Positions 56,500 to 64,000 of a stretch of 64,000 nucleotides of DNA are shown here, piece after piece. The DNA is from Gymnothorax reevesii. Lineage: Eukaryota; Chordata; Actinopteri; Anguilliformes; Muraenidae. Location of the stretch: positions 30,042,867 through 30,106,866 of the forward strand of contig CM056580.1 in assembly GCA_029721435.1 (NCBI GenBank). Direction: 5' to 3'. Made by a program: the position numbers and the translations under genes. Each line of letters begins with the position of its first letter. Position 1 is the first letter of the stretch. The notes beneath the pieces are model-generated. The model was given only the letters and a program-made list of their open reading frames with translations, made no database searches and was not told where the DNA came from.

Positions 56500-57330
56500 T
56501 TAGCATTCACACACAAACTGGAAGAGAAACTCACCGCACGAAGAGCGTTTGGGATGTGTCACAGCCACCCCGGCCTGCTGCATGCGAGTAATCCACATTT
56601 AATGAGTTTGCTTCATTTATAATTAAATTATGGATTACATCATATGCAATTAAAAAAAGAGGGATTCTACTGAATTTCGGCAAGAGGGTCAACATTTTCA
56701 AGTTAATAAAAGACCGTGGAATTTACTGTTCTTCTCGGTGTTGACGGAATTTTTTTGTTAAGGTCTGCCAATTTACGGCTGAATTATGACGTCTTGGTTC
56801 ATCCCCAGTCACGGTAAAAAATAAATAAAAAAATGCCTTGGATTTTTTGAGCAAATGCCAATGGGGATTGGAAATCGCTGCGCACAATAACCCTCCGGCC
56901 GCGCTATAGTGTGCTGACGTCAGAGATGCAAATGGCCCGCGCCGGCGTGACATTCTGCAGTGGGAGTAGAAGAATGCAAGACATTTGTTTTATTTCAACT
57001 GCCTGAATCAGTAATGCTAACTATGTGAATAATTTTTGCGGGAATTAAAATGAGCCATGCTGCTGAAAAATAATGAACTGTTTCAGATCTACGTCTCAAT
57101 CGCGCAAAACAATGCACAGCCTTTGTATGTCAACCCCCCTTTTTTTGTGATGGAGTCAAAACTTTGGAGGCATTCAAATATCATTTCTTTATAATGGAAT
57201 GAATAGATTCTATTGAAGTGCAGATTGACCGCATAGTGAAGCTGAAAGACGGCCCTATAAAATGCTCAGCACAGAAATCGGGCTAAATTAACAGCCACGG
57301 GCTAATTTTCTTATTTTTCTTATTTGCTTT
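56500..57330. promoter_or_regulatory. candidate conserved non-coding elements (strong composition)
   Basis: 56575-56660 has GCGAGTAATCCACATTTAAT, TTATAATTAAATTATGG and CATATGCAATTAAAA. 56855-56960 has TTTGAGCAAATGCCAATGGG, GCTGACGTCAGAGATGC (CRE palindrome TGACGTCA) and ATGCAAATGG (perfect octamer). 57180-57310 has GAATGAATAGATTCTATTG and GGCTAAATTAACAGCC. The combination of a CRE, an octamer and TAATTA-like dyads in unique sequence is typical of developmental enhancers. Confidence 0.45.
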
Positions 57331-57474
57331 AAAAAATATATAAGGTTAGTTACTTGTTTGAAGGCATACATGCAGTGGTTTATTTATTGTATAACAAATC
57401 GTTCAGTACATTATTTTGCAGCTATTTTGCCTTGCATCATCTGGCGTGCTCTGAACACGGCTTGAAACCAAATC
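57331..57474. other. unique spacer
   Basis: Short AT-rich spacer before a dispersed repeat. Confidence 0.3.
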
Positions 57475-57690
57475 ACATTCTATTCACCCAGATACTGTTA
57501 TCTGTGGGCAGTTTAGAGTCTCCAGTCAGTCTAACATGCATGTCTTTGGACGGTCGGAGGAAACCAGATTACCTGGAGGAAACTCGCGTAAACACTGGAG
57601 AACATGCAAACTGCACACAGAAAGGCCCCAGGCCGGATTTGCACCTTCGACCTTTTTGCTGTGAAACGACTGTTCTACCCACTGTGCCAC
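57475..57690 (-). repeat. dispersed fish repeat, SINE-like (tRNA-related end)
   Basis: Contains GGGCAGTTTAGAGTCTCCAG, CATGCATGTCTTTGGACGG, GGAGGAAACCAG and GAGAACATGCAAACTGCAC in the order of a repeat I recognise as very common in teleost genomes. The right part (CCGGATTTGCACCTTCGACC, then ACCCACTGTGCCACC) resembles the complement of a decayed tRNA B box. I am unsure whether it is a SINE or the tail of a LINE. The 139-codon frame across it is not a gene. Confidence 0.65.
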
Positions 57691-58559
57691 CTACTCACTT
57701 TCCTCCGTATCTAAATTTTAAGATGATTTTACCATTTATATCTTTCTGTAGCTTTTTTTTTTTTGACAGGTGATCCAACAGTGGAAAAGGAATTTCGAGG
57801 CTGAGACTTATTTTAGATGAGCGTCCATGGCTTTTTGGTTTGCCTCTTCACCTCAGCAGCCTTTGTAGACACCCCACCCCCACCCCCCACTCACCTCCTC
57901 CCCATCTAAAAGGTTGCCATGCCCAGAAAGGCCCCATGCTCCCTACTCCCTGCAGAATAACAAATGCAGGTGAAGAAGTTGAATTTGACATAGGTGCACT
58001 TAAGGCAGAGATTGCTGGTGCATCACTAATATGCTTTAGCATGGCTATTTTATAATGTTTTCAAGGTGGAAATTCAGCATAGTGTGCTTTCAATTTTAAA
58101 GATTCCAGTGCGGGACTTACATTAGACGGCAGATTCGAGGTTGTATTTTAAGACTGGCCATGAAATTTGAGTTTTAAGCCTCCACAGACGGAATTGCATT
58201 TGGTTATAGAGATGATTGAGCAGTGCTATGGCCTGAGGTCAGACATATGTTGTTCCCTTTTGTTAAAGAGAGAGTAAATGCATGCTTTACGGTTTACTTG
58301 TTTGTTTTCGTTTGTATTGTGGACTGTTGAACCTCTGAAACAGACCTGGCCAAAGGAAAAAACGCTGCGCTGTTTGATTCCGGAGATGCTGTTCTCCATT
58401 CAGCTAATTCACGTCTATAAAATCTGCTCAGGTAACACTGGGGTAATTACCTGTTACACTGAGAGGGAAATGGGAAGGTCCTACAAGGGCAGGACCTCGA
58501 GCTAGAACTCTGTATCCCCAGTGAAAGGTATTTTTATAAAGCTGTGTACAGTTGTTCAC
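57691..58559. other. unique stretch, no feature
   Basis: T run at 57752-57763, C-rich patch at 57868-57903. No element or gene. Confidence 0.38.
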
Positions 58560-59430
58560 TGCAGCAACCAGAGAGGAGGAAAGGCCTGAACGCCAGGGAG
58601 TAATTAGGTTAAGATGACCCTTCACTTCAGCCTGACCGTCGGACATGGCGCCGAGTACGCCATCGACCCCATCCGTGCACTTCGCCCCGTGTCTTCTTTT
58701 CAAAAAAATGTAATCAGTATCTTCGTGTTGAGAGTTGGCAGGTATGGAATAAAGCTATTGTTTTCCTTTGTATCTGACAGAGCATTCTGCCTGTGACTGG
58801 AGAACTTCACCCAGTCACAAGGGGTGACTGACGGTGGCAGCAGTTGAGGAAGTGACCTTGTCATCCCTCCCCTGAACTTTATTAGGCGAGGTTAAAAACG
58901 TCCCGCTGCACTCCGCTCTGTCACTTTGGCCCTGAAAGTGTTATCGTCTGCATTCCTGCCCCCCTCCATCCTGCCGCTATCCTCTCCTCCATATTGGTTG
59001 CAATCTTCACGCCTGCCCCCCTTGGCGAGGAATATCTTTACACCCCCGCTGGCTCACCCCGCATCTGTGCAGAGGTTATTTCGTATCCTGTGTCACAACT
59101 TAGGCCGCTGCTGTCAAGGGCGAAATACATTTGTCGGGCAGGCAGTGGAGGGTGGGAGGTGGGCGAGGACAGTAAATGATGAATATCCTCCGAGCTCACA
59201 AACACACCAAACAGAGACAGCAGGGGCCTACAGGCTTCGGGTTATGGACACCGACTGTCAACCCAATGCACTTTCCTTTATTTATTGCCCATGTGCCTAA
59301 GAGATGGCCAAGGTCAGAAGATATGTTTACGCTCTGGTTCCAGTGTGTAAAGCAGGATCCATTTATAAAGCATGTCTTAAATGGCCGTTAGCATTCACAT
59401 TCAAAAGAGGGCCTCGCCGTGAATTAGGAT
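58560..59430. promoter_or_regulatory. candidate conserved non-coding elements
   Basis: Unique balanced blocks: 58595-58700 (GGGAGTAATTAGGTTAAG, GACATGGCGCCGAGTAC), 58780-58920 and 59160-59420. The 124-codon plus-strand frame at 58926-59300 lacks a domain. Composition-based only. Confidence 0.3.
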
Positions 59431-60889
59431 GTGTGTTTATCTTGGTCATAGTGTTTTCACTTTTGTAAGGGTATTCTTCAGGTGGACTGACATATCTACA
59501 GTATCTGTTTTTTATAATTACAGGGTGTGTGCTGGCCAAAAAATTCACTTAGCCACAGTGGCTATTCACCCCAAAGTTCAGTTATCCACAGAGAGAACCA
59601 TTTTGCCACACACTTTGCCTTAAATTTTAGTTAAAAACCTTAGAGAACTTAGATTCAGTCATACAGTGTGTGCACGCAGTCACAGACTAAGTGCACAGAC
59701 ATCCAGACACTAGTAGGTACGCATCATCCTGTCAGCGACACCTGTACTATAGTGTTCTGGCCAGGTTCTCTTCCCATCAGGGTGGTTACTGGCAGTTACA
59801 AGAAATTTTCAAATAGAGTGGCAATAAAATTTGTACAGGCTGCAAAATGCATTAAAAATCACATTTTTTAACTGTGACTAAAATTCAAACATGGACGGAA
59901 ATCTAATACACATTTTTGAACAGGTAGGGACAACCCTGTTCAACTTGCATGGTGAGAGAACACTGTACTAGTATCCTGACTTCTGTCGGTGTTGGCTTTC
60001 CTGCATAATCAAATTATGCATTATATACACTCATTTACAATAGACAAACAGAATATTAGATCATTATTTGTGTCATTGTCAGCAATCAATTGTTGTATCA
60101 GCTATTGTCTGCATGGTCATACACATTATGGTTCCAAAAAAGGCAAATGTCTTTGCTGAAAAAGTTCTCCATGAGAAAATTCAGCAAAGCACACTTTTTC
60201 AAGAATTGTTAAAAGTTGTACTTTCAGTCCTGAACTCAACCTGAACTTACAGTAACAGCAGCAGATGTTATTGAGGTGGTTTCTAAGGACATGGCTGTGT
60301 GTGTTTGACTGCATTTGACTCCAATTACAAAACCTGCATAGCCAATCAGTGAAAATCCCTCCAAATTCCAGATAATTGCACTCATCCACAGCATCTGCCA
60401 TTTCAAAGGATGCCAGTAAGGTCATAGACTCAAGGTTCCATCCAGTTGCATGGAAAGAATGTTCTTATACAGAATAATTTACCCCTATTTGCGACTTCAG
60501 ATACAAAGAACAGTCCTGAAGTATTTGCACAGTGAAACAACTTTTGCTTTTCAAATTTTTTCTCCTGCAAATTGGATGTGGAAACAAAGTAGACAGTATC
60601 AGCTTTAGCGAGGAAATGAAACATAAAAGGAAGTATGCATTATATTAATGATGGACTATCAGTGTCAAAGGTATGCTCACCATGAGTTTTAATCATTTGC
60701 CACTTACAAATACCTTTGTTAAAATGACATTGATTTGATTGTCTCGTGAGTCAATAATCAAATTTACATTTCTCTCCCTTGCTTTTTGCTGGATTTTTGA
60801 GAATCTATTTTGGAAACCTCTGATTTATAATTCACTGCCATGGCTGTTGATGGAATCTACATTATTGGTGACGTCACTGCTAGCGGAAC
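59431..60889. other. AT-rich unique stretch
   Basis: No gene or element recognised. Confidence 0.38.
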
Positions 60890-60893
60890 TTAA

Positions 60894-62223
60894 AGGTATA
60901 CCCAAATGGCCAAGGTTACGAATAATAAATCAAAATGGAATGACTCTGAGATCTGAATAATATAGGCTTCACGTGTCTGTAAGGACCACTTTTTGAGAAA
61001 TTCATATTTTAAACTAGGTAAGAGTGCCTCAGTCAGTTCTGCCTGTGACGTCACCAGAGGCCGAAAGCTTGCAGTCATCATAAAAAATCTATATGAATCA
61101 GTTATAATCATGTGAGAAATGTGGTTGTGAAGTTATTAAAAAGTGTGTCGGCGTTCTGTGGCAGGCGGCTGCTGTAACTCAAATGCTGATGGAGAAAGCG
61201 TATTTTGATGGTATAAGGAATTAAAGTTACCATCCCAGGCGGCTGGACTTAACAATTTTTTTTTTCGAATTGCACAACTGATAAGCACCCACCCCCTCCG
61301 ACCAATCAGGAATCACCCAAACCACACCCCCACATCTCAGTTTGTGTGCATGCTTCATTTCACCACAAACAGCTGACCGGTGTGGCCGGAGACAACATTA
61401 CAACACAGACAGCATTAGCAGCGGTGGATATAGATTGCATCACACAAAGCCACCAACAACAACACCTATATCTTTCAACACTGGATTCACAGCGTAACCT
61501 GGGCATTACACCCTACACACAAGTTTCCGAGGCTTGTGCCAGTTTCTAGGCATACAACAACAAGCAAACATGAGCTACCCATTACTAGGCTGTAGCTAAC
61601 GTTACTTGGCTAACACCAAAAGTAGCCTAGACCTTACTACTCAATGTGTATTGACTACACCTTCTGTCTATGTACAGCATTCACACAGAAAGAGAGACAA
61701 GAAGCTAGCTTACCAGTCTAAGAGAAAGTCCGCTACAAGTGCGTTAGTTTTAAAACCTTTCAGTGTCTTTAGTTCTCTCCAGCGGTCGAATGCTTCTCTG
61801 CCTAGGGATACTCGAGTTGCATTTCCAATTTTTACATATTCTTGTCAATCACGCATACTTTGAATGAAGGTTTTTGTCTTTTTAGCTGGTGTTTGACCGC
61901 TCTGTTCAGTTGGAGTTTGGAAAACTGGCTGCTCGTTAGGCTGCACCATGACTCCGTCAAATGCCTAGCTTTCTAGCTATTGCTGGGTATGTAGCTACAT
62001 CCAAAGTGCGGGCAGTTTGACTGACAGACGGGCCATCCAGTTAGAGTTGTCTAAAACAAATTTGATTGGCAGCTTAATTTTGGCCCCTGCTCTTTACACA
62101 GATGACCAAATTTCTACATTGACATGTCAAATTACTTAAGTTATTGATTACTGCCTAATACTTACCAGATATACTCAGATTTTTATAATCTTGACAAAAA
62201 ATGAGCCACCTTGGACGGTACCT
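60894..62223. mobile_element. probable TTAA-flanked DNA element, 1.33 kb
   Basis: Left end AGGTATACCCAAATGGCC after TTAA (60890-60893); right end (complement) AGGTACCGTCCAAGGTGGC before TTAA (62224-62227). The inverted repeat is short and imperfect (AGGTA, then a displaced CCAAGG). TTAA and AGGT ends match the MITE at 36502. No transposase frame; the interior is rich in TAGCTAGC-type and CACCC-type sequence. If correct, a second, older member of the same superfamily. Confidence 0.55.
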
Positions 62224-62262
62224 TTAAGGATCAGAAATGAATGAGAATAAAGACTAATTTCA

Positions 62263-62356
62263 GGTTATGTTTCCCAAAAGCTTAGTAAATAACTACGTAT
62301 TCAGTCAATGGTTCCATCTGTGAAAGTTATCATCTATGCTTTTGGGAAACATACCC
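62263..62356. mobile_element. small palindromic MITE
   Basis: Arms GGTTATGTTTCCCAAAAGC and GCTTTTGGGAAACATACCC, with further pairing inward (AGTAAATAAC with GTTATCATCT). About 94 bp. The end GGGTATGTTTCCCAAAAGC is one I associate with short repeats dispersed in fish genomes. Confidence 0.75.
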
Positions 62357-64000
62357 AAGCATACTGCAGTATGGAAAGGTCCTACTGAACACTTTATGCT
62401 CTGCACATCACATTTTTCTCAAAGCGCGTTTGAACAGTTGAGCAGTATGGTGATTGACTGTGGTTAACGAACCAAAGTTGCAACCAAATGCGGTACCCAA
62501 ATAAAAATGACTGAAGAAACCATAAAAAAAGGTCAGAGGAAGCCAAACAAGCGTCAGGCTCTTTCTTTGAATTTTCATGCCTCAAGGGATGCAAGATATC
62601 TGATTATTCTGTGACTGAGTGGATCAATTATTAGTAACCCTGATGTCAAAAATTGTTGAGCAGCAGAGAAGCACTTTGTTTGCCTACAATTAAATTTAAC
62701 AGTCCTGCATCCACAATCTTGGATTTCACAATCAATATAATGTACAGCAGTTTGGGTAAGTCTGCTTCAAACACGACAGTTCACACATATTTCTGATCAA
62801 TGCTCATGAAATTTGCAAGAATGTCGTCGGATCTACATACTGGAGAGGTTACAGATTATGCTGTCCAGTATTAGTGGTTCTACTCTCCGCACGAGTACAC
62901 TTGCTAACCCTCGTCTTGGCATGATTATTGCTTTCAGCATAGGGTTCAAATTCACAAGGTCTACTCCCTAATATTTTTGGCGAAAATTAATCTCAACTAC
63001 TTTCTTGTATTACTTCACCTGTAAGCATCATTTTATTACTTTAGGCATTTTCAGAATCAGAAGACGAGCTTGAAACGCCCATGGTAGCCATGTTTTGGTA
63101 GCCATGTCTATGCCTGGCTGTCAGAGAGTCTGCCTCCGTCATAGCTCGGAAGACGAAGATCACGGCGTGCTGTTTTCAACATCAAATTAATTAAATCTTT
63201 TTGATAATTCAGAATGTAAATTTTTGTTCCTAGCGTAGATCATAAGGAAAAACAATACTCTTGGCTAAAAATTTGTAACAACAAAAGACAGCTTGGGAAT
63301 ACCTTTAACAATGGTGGCGTCCTATTAACTAAACAACAAATTAAGCTCACAATCTTCTCCCTTTAGAAGTGCCTTAGCACCTTTTGAACCTTCACAACAC
63401 TGATCGTCCATCATAAGAACCACATATACTTCCTTTTTTGCTTCAGTGCCCCTTTAATTTGTAGGAATTGGCATCCGTTGCATACTGTTCAGGCATTGCA
63501 GCCTTTTTATGCAATGTGACTGTCAAACTCTTACAGACTGCACAGTATGTAAATGAGAGATCGTACACCAGGAAAGATTGATACTAAGGCTTGTAACTGG
63601 ACTGGTTATATGTGGAATATTCTCGATAAGCCCTCGATTCCAAATCGAGGTTATGGTATTAATGATTTGATTGTCATGCATGTCGGTTTTATTTGGACTT
63701 ATATGCTTATGTATCAGAAAGCTGAGAGACATTGTCCCGATATGTAATATGATTAAAATACCCTTTATATTTGATTTTGATGTTAAATGGTTGGCTTATA
63801 GGATTGTGGGACCATTCAGTGTCAGTTTCAGGGCCGCTTTTATCGCTGTGCTGCAGCTGTTTGTTTCAATGAGTCCAGGCCAGGATCACTTCATCCTGTC
63901 TGGGTTAAGACCGACTGGAGTGCTATCTTGGCGAGTACATTGCTCATACAATGCTGGTGATTTTTTGGTTCAGCATGATTTACTGTAAAAATTACCTTAT
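62357..64000. other. unique stretch, possible one-ended transposon remnant
   Basis: No gene. Near 63450 the complement reads TTAAAGGGGCACTGAAGC, resembling a TTAA-type transposon end, but no partner end was found. A short dyad CTCGATTCCAAATCGAG lies at 63632-63648. The 105-codon frame at the right edge (63671-63988) is not supported. Confidence 0.35.

Noticed and set aside
57640..57690. Possible tRNA gene from the B-box-like sequence
   Set aside because: No A box at proper spacing, no cloverleaf, and the block is part of a decayed dispersed repeat.
57354..57773. 139-codon plus-strand frame
   Set aside because: Lies across a dispersed fish repeat; the translation is that of the repeat.
63671..63988. 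105-codon frame at the right edge
   Set aside because: Hydrophobic stretches but no recognisable membrane-protein family; AT-rich background makes such frames common.

Overview
This window looks like intergenic or intronic DNA from a ray-finned fish genome. The evidence is long (CA/TG)n microsatellites, many Tc1-type DNA transposons at different stages of decay, a BED-finger hAT element and several short foldback elements (MITEs). Long unique stretches lie between them, rich in homeodomain-like TAAT/ATTA cores. I could not identify the species or the host locus. All boundaries were read by eye, so element ends without a clear target-site duplication (TSD) may be off by a few bases.

I found no host protein-coding exon. 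The only recognisable coding sequence belongs to transposons. (1) Minus strand 443-1: the N-terminal 147 codons of a hAT transposase with a BED zinc finger, open to the left edge. (2) Minus strand 40011-38989: a full-length (340-codon) Tc1 transposase frame broken by only two stop codons, inside a 1,606 bp element with TIRs of about 120 bp. (3) Three more damaged Tc1 transposases, at 25749-26659, 41475-42430 and 45814-44815. (4) Older Tc1 relics near 1.9-2.8 kb, 16.5-17.0 kb, 21.4-22.9 kb and 25.1-25.3 kb, and a less certain one at 5.8-6.5 kb.

Non-coding mobile DNA: a TTA-flanked foldback MITE (10253-10427), a TTAA-flanked MITE (36502-36830), a probable TTAA-flanked 1.3 kb element (60894-62223), a TATA-flanked 841 bp element (47833-48673), a CTTT-flanked 1.4 kb element inserted inside a Tc1 copy (42465-43848), a three-member family of GC-rich hairpins (30038-30811, 43026-43155, 46877-47005), a small palindromic MITE (62263-62356) and a SINE-like repeat (57475-57690).

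Between the repeats, many unique blocks of 250-800 bp look like vertebrate conserved non-coding elements. They combine balanced composition, dense TAAT/ATTA, octamer-like and E-box-like motifs, and no coding potential. That density would fit a regulatory desert around a developmental gene, but conservation cannot be tested from one sequence. A GC- and CpG-rich block lies at 23080-23640, followed by a long TG tract and two CTCF-like motifs.

The clearest findings are a three-deep transposon nest at 41112-44108, two non-coding DNA transposon families with clean 4-bp target duplications (TATA and CTTT) that I could not assign, the nearly intact Tc1 transposase, and a 90-bp exact-period minisatellite that stays open in frame.
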